The notes under the pieces: generated by a model | Database searches by the model: none | Told to the model about the DNA's origin: nothing | What the model saw: only the letters and a program-made list of their open reading frames with translations | Shown here: positions 18,758-28,600 of the stretch, in pieces | How positions within the stretch are numbered: the stretch's first letter is position 1 | How the letters are laid out: each line of letters begins with the position of its first letter | Made by a program: the position numbers and the translations under genes | Assembly: GCA_021772675.1 (NCBI GenBank) | Contig: JAJFLO010000409.1 | Coordinates: 1-64,000 of the forward strand | Source of the DNA: Verrucomicrobiota bacterium | Lineage (GTDB): Bacteria; Verrucomicrobiota; Lentisphaeria; JABSQK01; JAJFLO01 | Length of the DNA stretch: 64,000 nt | Reading direction: 5' to 3'

Positions 18758-21700
18758 TTACACCTCCTCTAACGCCAACAACGGCAATCTTTTTGCTCTG
18801 TTTTCCGGCGCTATCACAACTTTTTTTGCCTCACTGGAAGGACTGCTTTCCTCTTCGAGTTCATCAGACGGCCAGAAACGCTTACGATTAAAAATCTCTG
18901 GACTTAAAGGACTTCGTGTCGGCTGATGATTTTCATAAATTGATGATACCAGTTCACTGACTACGAGATGAGCATTAGTCCCCCCAAAGCCAAACGAACT
19001 GATACCAGCACGCCGAATATCATGTCGTCGCGACCAGTCAATTAATTTAGTATTGGGAAAAAAAGGAGAATGACTAAAATCAAAACGTGGATTTGGATTC
19101 ACACAGTTTAATGTTGGCGGAATCTGACGATGGTGCAAGGATAGGACAACTTTTATAAAGCTGGCAATTCCAGCAGCGCTTAACAAATGACCAAAGTTGC
19201 TTTTAACACTTCCCACGGCACAGAATTGATGCTCATTGGTAAATTCCTGAAATACTTGAGAAAGGGCCTTCATTTCAATTGGATCCCCGATCATCGTTCC
19301 GGTACCATGTGCTTCGATATAGCTAATCGAGTCCGCATCAATGTTACCATTAGTCAACGCTTGCTGAATAACCCGCTTCTGCCCTTGCAAATTAGGCGTT
19401 GTCACCCCCATAGTGTTGCCATCATTATTGATTGCTGTTGAGTCAATTACGGAATAAATAAAATCACCGTCCAGCAACGCTTTGTCTAACGGTTTTAATA
19501 GAACGGCTCCGCAGCCTTCACCGGGAACGAATCCATTGGCATTCTTATCAAATGTGTGGCATTTACCATCAGGTGACAAAGCCTTACCTGCACTTAACAG
19601 GAGGTACGGACTCTCATCTAAAAGAATATCCACACCGCCCGCCAAAGCCATTTCACATTCTCCCAAATAAATACTTTGGCACGCCTGATGAATACTGACC
19701 AGAGAGGACGAACAGGCGGTATCAATGACCATATTCGGACCTGTAAAATTGAAAAAATGAGAGGCATACGCTGCGATAAAATTTTGTCCAATACCAACAA
19801 CCATGTTCTTGCTGGGCTGTTTAAGCTTCATTGCATAATTACTCACACGAGATCCGACAAAAACACCAATATCCCGATTCCAGAGCTCCTTAGCTTCATA
19901 ACCGGCGTGACGCAATGTTTGAACAGAAACTTCCAGAAACTGTCGCTCAAGTGGATCCACAGCAATTGCGGCATCTTTGGGAATATTGAAGTAGTCTGGA
20001 TCGAAAAATTCTATGCCGTCTATAAAGCCGCCCCATTTACTCATACTTTTCCCCGTTTTATGCTTAGCACTGTAAAAAATCTCAGTATCCCAGCGAGATT
20101 TTGGGACTTCAATTATTGTGCTGCGACCCTTAATGAGATTGTCCCAATAAACACTTGTATCTTTAGCGCCAGGAAAATTGCAAGCAAGACCAATAACGGC
20201 AATCGCATTATTACCATTAACTCGTTGCTGAACTGTAGGGTGATTACTTGAAGTTTGTAATTCTATTATTTCAGAGTTTTCAGTTGCATTCTGTTTTGGC
20301 GGTTTGGCTGATAATGGTTCAATTTCGGTTAAAATTGAGTCACCATATTGATCACTGAGGTAGTTGCCGAATTGTTTAATCGTCGGGTATTCTAATAACA
20401 GTGACGGATCAATTTTCTTATGCAATTCCTTTTCCAATGTGCTCACGAGTTCAGCCAATAGAATAGAATCAACACCATAATCGGAAAATGGTTTATCATT
20501 GTGTATTTGGTCTTCCGGAATCTTTAGCTCCCTGGAAAATAATTCCAGCAGCCAAATTTGAACCTGAGAAGTAGAAGACTTAGCTGATCGTTGCGAAGTT
20601 GATAAGCCTGGGTCGGGCTGTGAACCAGGCGTCTGTTTTACCTGTATTTGTTGCTTTTTAAGGAGGTTTTCAGATCTGAACGAATCAGAATTGACCAGAC
20701 AGGGAATTAGCGTTGGGCCTGGCTCTAAATTCATAATTTCATCAAATAACTGCAACGCTCTATTTGTGGGCAAGCCCATAAACCCGAGTTGATTGTATAT
20801 ACGGCTGCTGACTGCGCCAATGCCGGTCTCCTGCCAATTTGACCAATTAATGGATTGATAATAGGTATATCCCTGGCTGCGCTGAAAATTGGCAAATATG
20901 TCCATAAAAGTGTTCGCTGCAGCATAATCACTTAGACTAGAAGCTAATGCGGGAATTTGGCTTGCAACCGAAGAGAATAAGGTAAAGAACTTTAGAGAAT
21001 CTTCCTTAAAGATCTCATGTAAGACCTCCAGACCAAGGATTTTGGGTTCAAATACCTGTTCGATGTCTTTTATATTTTTATTGATAAATGCAGGATTGTT
21101 GGCAAGGATCAAACCGGCACAGTGTATCACTCCATCGATTTTTCCAAAGTTCTTTTTAATGTCTTGAAAAAACGACTTGAGTTTGTCTTCATCAATTAAC
21201 GACCCAATATAATATTTGACGGCAGCACCAGCTTGTTCAAGTTCAAGGATTTGCTGAATCTTGTTTCTTGTTGTTGCATCGGCTGTTTCATTTTTCAGTA
21301 TGGTCGACCATTCGTCACGAGCCGGTAATGGCCGAATTCCCATTAAGATAAGTTTTTGCACACCTTTTTTTACCAAATGCTTAGCCACCTCTGACCCAAT
21401 ACCACTTGTACCTCCTGTAATCACTACGACGTTTTCAGGATCAAAAGTCGTTGCTTTTGATTGCTGTGATCGATCATCATTAATTCCGTGTTTAAAGTCG
21501 TTGAACACAGGGACATAACGTTTACCATGTCGATAGCAGATTTCGCTGTGGAAGTCGTCTCCAGCAAATTCACCCAAGCAAATATCTCGAATATCATCCG
21601 CAGTATCAGATGAACTGTCAATTGTTTTACTGATCACTTTTTGATATTCGCTACCCAGCATCTTTATAAATCCAGCAAAATCAGCGCCGGCGAGTGATAG

Positions 21701-24160
21701 TGAGGATGTCTGAAAATCTTGTAAATTTTTCGTTATATGGAGAATCGATAACGAATTTTGCGATTGCTTCTTAATAAGCTCCTGCAGTAACGTAATCTTT
21801 GCCACAACATCAGTTCGTTTTGAACTGGATTCAGCATAATGATCCGAAATGTCGATGACAGCGGTGACGTCTTCTATACCGTTGCCAATGATGGTTTGGA
21901 TGACCTTCTTTCCTTGTGATTCATCACAGAAATCGATAATAAACTTCGTGGGTGATTCTTGACTGTATTTTGAGCCTTTTTTAATGATGATAGGCGTAAT
22001 ATGTTTTTGATTCTCAAATAACTTGCTGACCAATTCCGAATTGATTTCATTTACCAATATGATAACCTGTCCCGATATTTGATTTTTACTTGTTGAACTA
22101 AGAGGCGATTCAACCCACGTTTTTTCTAAAATTTTTCGGACAGATTCTACAGCTGATAAGCGTTCTGAATTGGAATCAACAGCAGCTGGAGATGATGGCG
22201 CCATGTCATCGTTTTGTTGCTTGGTTAAAGCTTCGGGAACCCAACACCGTCGACGGGCAAAAGGATATAAAGGTAATGAAATTCGTTGACATTCATTATA
22301 TTGTGGTAGACGCCGCCAGTCGATATCTCCTCCTGCAATCCACAGTTCTGCCAACTTTGATAACTTACCCTTTGAAATCCAACGATTAATCATTTCGCTA
22401 CCGTCTTCATCGTCAAGAAAAACTAAAGGAGTTGTATCGTTATTTAACTCACCTTTAAACAGTTTTTTTATCCCGGGTTGATCGTTTAAAAATGTCGTAA
22501 GCGTTTCATTTAATTCTTCAATAGTCTCAACAATCAATGCGAGTCGAAGTTCTAGTGCTTCTCGCCCCACCATTAATGTATAGGCAATGTTTCTTAGATC
22601 TGAATTGGTTAAATCGGAATGATTCTTGTCGGTTAAATAATCGAGAAGATTTTTTGCGAGTTCTATTAAACGCACTTCATCTTTGCCTGACAACAAAATG
22701 AGCTGGGGTTCTCGCGGTATTTCCTGTTTTTCATCAGGTCTCTCCGGCGCTTCCTCTATAATCATGTGCGCGTTAGAGCCTCCTGCTCCAAATGAACTAA
22801 TCCCGGCAATACGTGGATGCTCTAGGGTACGATCATGGTCGACTGTAATTGGCTTCGGCCAATCTTCTAACTGTTGCTGTACTTTGAACGGCATCTTTTT
22901 GAAATTAATATTCGGATTTAAAGATTTTGAGTGTAGAGACGGCGCCAGTTGTTTGTGACGCATCTGCAGAATAATCTTTGTCAGCCCGGCAATTCCAGCG
23001 GCTGATTCTAAATGTCCGATATTTGACTTAACTGAACCGATTGGACAAGATTGATTCTCCATTTCCATCCCATTGTAGGCATTCATTAATCCACTGATCT
23101 CGATAGGATCTCCTAAAGACGTACCCGTACCGTGGGCTTCGATATAACTAATAGACTGAGGGGCAACGTTTGCTTTAGAAAGAGCTGATCTAATGAGTTG
23201 GCTTTGCGCACGGGGATTAGGAACCGTATAGCCATTGGTCTTACCACCATGATTGATCGCTGTGGCTTTAATCACAGCATGGACGTGGTCGCCATCGGCA
23301 AGTGCACGTTGAAGAGGCTTCAAAAATACGGCGCCGATACCTTCACCGGGAACATAACCGTCTCCCCCCTTGCCGAAGCTGCGACATCTACCATCACTGG
23401 AAGGGAAGTTCCCCTGACTTAATTGTATATATTTACTCATATGACTGCTCACATTTACGCCACCCGCGATAGCGACATCGCTTTCTCCGGTCTGGATGCT
23501 TTGACACGCAAGATGGATCGAAGTCAGGGAGGAGGAACACATCGTATCCAACGCGATACTCGGACCGTGAAAATTAAAATAATATGAAACGCGGTTGGCA
23601 ATCGAAGCATATGACGAATTTGGTACAAAACCATTTCTTCGGGCAATTTTGTCAACGCCATACAGTTCATATTGTCCCCACATAACGCCCACGAAGATGC
23701 CAACGGATGATTCGGCTAAATCAGACCGTGTATAAGCTGCATCTTCCAACGTATGCCACACCGTCTCCAGGAATAGACGTTCTTGAGGATCGATCATTTC
23801 AGCTTCTTTCGGTGAAATATTGAAAAACAGAGAATCAAAGTCTTCCACCCCCTTAATGAATCCTCCCCATTTGCTGTAGCTTGTTCCTTTTTGACCTCGA
23901 TCAGGGTTGTAAAATTCCGTACTTGACCAACGTTCTTCAGGAATTTCTGTGATGCAATCTTTACCTGACTTCAAATTTTCCCAAAATTCTTCCAGATTAT
24001 CCGCCATCGGATAGCGGCCGCTAATACCTATAATCGCGATTTTTTCACTGTTCTTCGCAATTGAGAATGCCTCAGTTTTACCACTTTTTTTGAGTAGTTG
24101 CAGTAGCAGCTGTTTTTTCTCGGCAAGAGATTTTTTTGATTTGTTTTGTGGGTTATTCAT
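18758..24160 (-). CDS. trans-AT PKS protein P4: docking-KS-KR-ACP-KS (C-terminal half of a split module)
   Basis: 1800-aa ORF. KS LDTMCSSSLTSIHLA / EAHGTGTSLGDP / KSNIGHLESAAG; KR VVITGGTSGIG and SDYAAANTF; ACP DYGVDSILLAEL; second KS IDTACSSSL / EAHGTGTMIGDP; stops shortly after the KS. Helical N-terminal leader KSLAEKKQLLLQLLKKSG is consistent with a docking element. Confidence 0.95.
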   Translation of the reverse strand: MNNPQNKSKKSLAEKKQLLLQLLKKSGKTEAFSIAKNSEKIAIIGISGRYPMADNLEEFWENLKSGKDCITEIPEERWSSTEFYNPDRGQKGTSYSKWGGFIKGVEDFDSLFFNISPKEAEMIDPQERLFLETVWHTLEDAAYTRSDLAESSVGIFVGVMWGQYELYGVDKIARRNGFVPNSSYASIANRVSYYFNFHGPSIALDTMCSSSLTSIHLACQSIQTGESDVAIAGGVNVSSHMSKYIQLSQGNFPSSDGRCRSFGKGGDGYVPGEGIGAVFLKPLQRALADGDHVHAVIKATAINHGGKTNGYTVPNPRAQSQLIRSALSKANVAPQSISYIEAHGTGTSLGDPIEISGLMNAYNGMEMENQSCPIGSVKSNIGHLESAAGIAGLTKIILQMRHKQLAPSLHSKSLNPNINFKKMPFKVQQQLEDWPKPITVDHDRTLEHPRIAGISSFGAGGSNAHMIIEEAPERPDEKQEIPREPQLILLSGKDEVRLIELAKNLLDYLTDKNHSDLTNSDLRNIAYTLMVGREALELRLALIVETIEELNETLTTFLNDQPGIKKLFKGELNNDTTPLVFLDDEDGSEMINRWISKGKLSKLAELWIAGGDIDWRRLPQYNECQRISLPLYPFARRRCWVPEALTKQQNDDMAPSSPAAVDSNSERLSAVESVRKILEKTWVESPLSSTSKNQISGQVIILVNEINSELVSKLFENQKHITPIIIKKGSKYSQESPTKFIIDFCDESQGKKVIQTIIGNGIEDVTAVIDISDHYAESSSKRTDVVAKITLLQELIKKQSQNSLSILHITKNLQDFQTSSLSLAGADFAGFIKMLGSEYQKVISKTIDSSSDTADDIRDICLGEFAGDDFHSEICYRHGKRYVPVFNDFKHGINDDRSQQSKATTFDPENVVVITGGTSGIGSEVAKHLVKKGVQKLILMGIRPLPARDEWSTILKNETADATTRNKIQQILELEQAGAAVKYYIGSLIDEDKLKSFFQDIKKNFGKIDGVIHCAGLILANNPAFINKNIKDIEQVFEPKILGLEVLHEIFKEDSLKFFTLFSSVASQIPALASSLSDYAAANTFMDIFANFQRSQGYTYYQSINWSNWQETGIGAVSSRIYNQLGFMGLPTNRALQLFDEIMNLEPGPTLIPCLVNSDSFRSENLLKKQQIQVKQTPGSQPDPGLSTSQRSAKSSTSQVQIWLLELFSRELKIPEDQIHNDKPFSDYGVDSILLAELVSTLEKELHKKIDPSLLLEYPTIKQFGNYLSDQYGDSILTEIEPLSAKPPKQNATENSEIIELQTSSNHPTVQQRVNGNNAIAVIGLACNFPGAKDTSVYWDNLIKGRSTIIEVPKSRWDTEIFYSAKHKTGKSMSKWGGFIDGIEFFDPDYFNIPKDAAIAVDPLERQFLEVSVQTLRHAGYEAKELWNRDIGVFVGSRVSNYAMKLKQPSKNMVVGIGQNFIAAYASHFFNFTGPNMVIDTACSSSLVSIHQACQSIYLGECEMALAGGVDILLDESPYLLLSAGKALSPDGKCHTFDKNANGFVPGEGCGAVLLKPLDKALLDGDFIYSVIDSTAINNDGNTMGVTTPNLQGQKRVIQQALTNGNIDADSISYIEAHGTGTMIGDPIEMKALSQVFQEFTNEHQFCAVGSVKSNFGHLLSAAGIASFIKVVLSLHHRQIPPTLNCVNPNPRFDFSHSPFFPNTKLIDWSRRHDIRRAGISSFGFGGTNAHLVVSELVSSIYENHQPTRSPLSPEIFNRKRFWPSDELEEESSPSSEAKKVVIAPENRAKRLPLLALEEV

Positions 24161-24337
24161 TGTTTTTGATAATGTTTGAATGTAACCGGTTATAGTTTTT
24201 AGGTTTCGGGTGTCAGTGTTCAGGTGTCAGGTTTCTAAAAAAACCTCCATCATCCGTACTTTTTTCATACTAATCAATCGCGGTATTAATAGATTTAACA
24301 TCTTTCATAATTCATCGTATAAAATTCAATTGCAACT

Positions 24338-24780
24338 CGTTCGTAGTACCGTTCCACGCAGTCGCGGGACGGAAGTCTCAACGACGCTTTAGCGAGTGGT
24401 TACAAGCACTGGTTCGCTAAAGCTCTCCTGAAACTTCCGTCCCGCGTCTGCGGGACGGGACTACAAACTGACCGCACTCCACGTACAAGAATTCCTGTTA
24501 AAGCAGATCAATACACCCGGCATTAGTCGTTAAACCAAAACCTCCATCATCTATCCATACCAATCAGTTACAGTTTCAATAAATTCGACAACCTTCCTCA
24601 CTCATCACTTAAAATTCAATTGCAGTCCGTTCGTAGTTCCGTCTTCAGGCGGAAGTCTTAGCGACGCTTCAGCGAGCATTCATAAACTACGGATCACGGA
24701 TCGCTGAAGCTCACCGAAAACTTCCGCCTAAAGACGGGACTACAAACTAACGATACTTCCGTACAAGATTTGTTGCACAA
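24338..24780. repeat. Two further copies of the double-hairpin repeat upstream of P4
   Basis: Copies begin near 24338 (GTTCGTAGTACCGTTCCACGCAGTCGCGGGACGGAAG) and 24629 (GTTCGTAGTTCCGTCTTCAGGCGGAAG), ending in GGGACTACAAACT. Confidence 0.88.
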
Positions 24781-25118
24781 ATAGACTTATACATCAGGCA
24801 ATTCGTCTTTAAGACAAAATCTCCGGTGTTCATACTTGTTTCCATACGAATCAGTTACAGTCTTAAGAATGCAATTTACGCAGTAGATTCCTCAAAAATC
24901 CGACAGACTGCTAGACGATCAAGTTGTAATCAGCTTGGTAAAAGCGTATTATAAAAAAGCGACTATCAAGACCTCCGATTCCCGGTCTTGGTTAATATAA
25001 AACGAAACTTTAGCCCGATTTTAGATCAAGATTAAGAGTAAGATTATGATTAAGACAATCGTTGATTTAGCCTCAAAACCAGTTTAACTTTCAAAGAAGT
25101 ATATGTTAAAGGAATATT

Positions 25119-25334
25119 ATGACTGCTTTAGCCGAAAAAGTTATTAACGATTCTTTACGTCTCACCGAAGACGACCAGCTTAAAGTGATGAGTCAGCTGG
25201 CCATGAAAAATGGTCTTATCGAGCTTCATGAGCAAATAGAGAATACCATCGCCGAAAAACGGGCTGATGCTCTTAAGAGCGGACGCGACAAAGGACTATC
25301 TCATGAGGAGGTTTTTGGAAAGTATCGCCGATGA
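25119..25334 (+). CDS. Putative antitoxin / addiction-module component
   Basis: 71-aa ORF MTALAEKVINDSLRLTEDDQLKVMSQLAM..., overlapping the downstream toxin-like ORF by ATGA; size and order fit a toxin-antitoxin operon. Confidence 0.65.
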   Translation: MTALAEKVINDSLRLTEDDQLKVMSQLAMKNGLIELHEQIENTIAEKRADALKSGRDKGLSHEEVFGKYRR

Positions 25335-25624
25335 TTCTTATCTATTCGACGGACTTTTCTTTTGACCTCAATAATTATTTTCATTTCTTTCAAGAGCGTG
25401 GAAAATATGAAGGCAACATCGATTTGCCATATGATTTTTCCGAGGACTTGGAGAGAGCCATTAAGCAGATACAAGCGAACCCCGAAGCGTGGCCAAAGAT
25501 AACAAAGAGAATTCGTAAAATTCACTTAAGCCGATTTAAAAACCACAGCGTACGTTATCAATATCACAAAGGCAATGGGACGCTCTATCTGTTACGTATT
25601 ACCCATTCTGCTCAGAATATCTAA
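25331..25624 (+). CDS. Putative RelE/ParE-superfamily toxin
   Basis: 97-aa ORF with C-terminal KIHLSRFKNHSVRYQYHKGNGTLYLLRITHSAQNI resembling the RelE/ParE core; translationally coupled to the preceding ORF. Confidence 0.7.
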   Translation: MILIYSTDFSFDLNNYFHFFQERGKYEGNIDLPYDFSEDLERAIKQIQANPEAWPKITKRIRKIHLSRFKNHSVRYQYHKGNGTLYLLRITHSAQNI

Positions 25625-25675
25625 CCAAATTTCCATATTTTGACTTGCCATAGCCATTATTCATTTTTTGTATAT

Positions 25676-28600
25676 TCACCTCTCTTCTATTTGTAATTCT
25701 TGTATAAGTTCATCAATTTCCATTTCGGATAATTGATTCACAAAGCCTGCTAATGCTGAATCTTCACTTTGTCTGACTCCTTTTTTGCTATTTTCTACTC
25801 TTTTTACAGTTTGGGTGTTTTCATTGTTTGTAACCTCAATGCCCATAGGAGGCTGTTGTTCTGCCTCATCATCACCAAGATTAAACAATTTCTTTAATTT
25901 CTCCTCATGATTCTTGAGAAAATAATGTGCCAACTCATCAATAGTCTGATACTCGAATAATAATGTCTTGGATAATTCACCGAATGATTTCTCTAATTCT
26001 CCATTAAGCTCCGTGATAATCATTGAATCAATACCATATTTTTCCAATGGTTCCTTAGCCTTAATCTTTGCAGCTGACATTCTAATTTTCTCTGCCACCA
26101 TCTCTGTTAAAAATGTTTGTGTCGTTTGCAATAAGGATGTTGACTTCAGTTTAGGTTGGGCCGTTGTCTTGACCGTGGAGTTAATCGTAGGTCTATCTTT
26201 TCTGATATTCTGTATGACCGAATCGGTCTCGAAATTTTTAAATGGCTTGAGTGAAAAATCCTTGATAAAGATTAAAGGTTTACCCAACATATCGATAATT
26301 ATAATGTTAAACTTCCTCATTTTTCCTGAAGATTGCTCTAATTCGTTTTCGGGCATCGTATCAGCCGACATGACATAGGCATAGCACTCATCTGAGATAT
26401 GGTTTATGATTTTTACCGTACCTAATCCAACAGGTAAAAATAACGTGTTTTCAATGGAATTCTTGGATTGAAAGGCTCCAACAACTGCCTGTAATGCTCC
26501 GTCAATAATTGCAGGATGAAGAGTGAAATCACTGAAATCATCTCTTAGTTGATCTGGAAGGACCAAATGAGCGAGACTTATTTCGTCATTCACAAAAAAC
26601 GTCTGAATGACCTGAAGCTCCGTTCCATATTCAAACCCAATTTTAATAAATTCATCATAGACTTCCTGCTTGTTTTTTTCCATCGAACATTGTTCTTTAA
26701 TACTATTGATATCGATCAGGTCATTTGATTCTAATGATTGATCTTTTTCCAGACAACACAGTTTACCCTGAGCATGAATAGACGTTTCATTACCTGATCC
26801 CGTACAAATTTCAAAATCCAGGTTTTCCTCATCGGTATATAGATGTACTGTCACTTCTTCTTCTGATTCATTAAACGTAATTGGCTGCGCCCAAAGCACA
26901 TTTCTAATGCCATTAAAATTCTCGTTGACATTTAGTGAATCGGCCGCAGCATGCGCCATTTCCAGGTAAATGGCCCCGGGCAACACCATTTTGCCGGATA
27001 CCTGATGTTGTTGAATATAGAACTCCTGCCCGCTAAAACGCTTATTGAATACGGTATGCCCATTTGTCGACTGTCCGAAGTCAATAAGTGGATGTATTAC
27101 CCCGGTAGGTGACCTAAAATCATTTTTATGTTTAGCACGCCTACCAGGTTCAGTTTCGGAGACCCAATGCCGTTCTCTGCTAAATGGATATGTAGGCAAT
27201 GATATACGCTTGAGCTCTTTTGAATATACCAATTTGTCCCAATCGATATCCTTCCCATTAACCCACAAGCTGGCCAATTTAGCAAGATCTAACTTTTCTG
27301 GATCCAGGACATGTGATTGAGTATTGCTGTCATTTTCATTTCGGGGATGTGATAATTTTATGTCTACAGTTGTACTGCTCTTAAAAATCCCATTGTTTTC
27401 AAGTTGACCAGAAATGTAAAATTCCAATTTTTGATATAACTCAGGCTCATCATGTACAATAAATGCAATGCGTTCCTCCATGGCTTCACGACCGACCTGC
27501 AGGGTATAGGCAAGATCGGTAAGAGCTAAGGTGTCAGGTGTCAGGTGTCGGGAAACGTACTTCAGAAGTTCTTTAGCATATTCTCGAAGGCATTCTTCAT
27601 TCCTGGCTGAGAGTACGATTAAATAGGTCTGATCAGTCTGATCAGACCTATCCGACAAATGAATTCTATTACCCGACTCAGGACTTTCTTCCCCTTTTCC
27701 AATCTCTGAAACCTGAACACTGACACCTGAATCCTTTTTCACATATTCCTCCAAGACCACATGTGCATTGGCACCACCAAACCCGAACGAACTCACACCT
27801 GCTCGCCTTGGCAGTTGATTCATCTCCTGGTCGTACGAGGGTTCCCAGGGCTTTAGTTTATCGACGATATAGAATGGACTTTTCTCGATTTCAATATACG
27901 GATTCAGATGTTTAAAATTTATGGTTGGCGCTAGCATTTTGTGTTTGAATGCCAACAGAGTTTTTATAACCCCTGCAATGCCCGCAGCAGCCTCGAGATG
28001 ACCGATATTCGACTTAACAGAGCCAAGACCACAGTAAGAAATTTTTTCAAAATGCTGACCATCTCTTTCCGTTAGTTGCGCAAATGCCTTCTTTAGGCCA
28101 TTGATCTCAACAGGGTCGCCCAAAGCTGTTCCGGTTCCATGAGCTTCAATGAAGCTAACAGTGTCCGGGTGAATACCGGCCCGCTGGTAGGCTGTCACCA
28201 AAACGTCGGCCTGCGCAACCGGGTTAGGGGCTGTTAAGGAACTGGCATGACCACCGTGATTGACAGCGCTCCCTTTGATAACACCATAAATATGATCATT
28301 GTCGGCAATAGCCCTTTCCAGGGGTTTCATGAAAATGGAACCAGTACCCTCACCTCTAACATATCCATTTGCATCTCTATCAAACGTTTTGCACTTACCA
28401 TCCTCCGCCAACATTCCTGCTTTGCTAAAACCGATAAACGTCTCTGGAGAAAACATCAAATTAACGCCTCCAGCGATTGCCATATGACAGTCTCCATTAT
28501 GCAAGGCGATTACAGCTCGATGAATAGCAACCAATGAACTGGAGCATGCTGTATCGATGGCTTCGCTCGGTCCATGAAGATCCAAAATATAGGATATACG

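Noticed and set aside
19676-20251. 191-aa + strand ORF inside P4
   Set aside because: Antisense to a strongly supported KS coding region, no recognisable protein motif; a shadow ORF.
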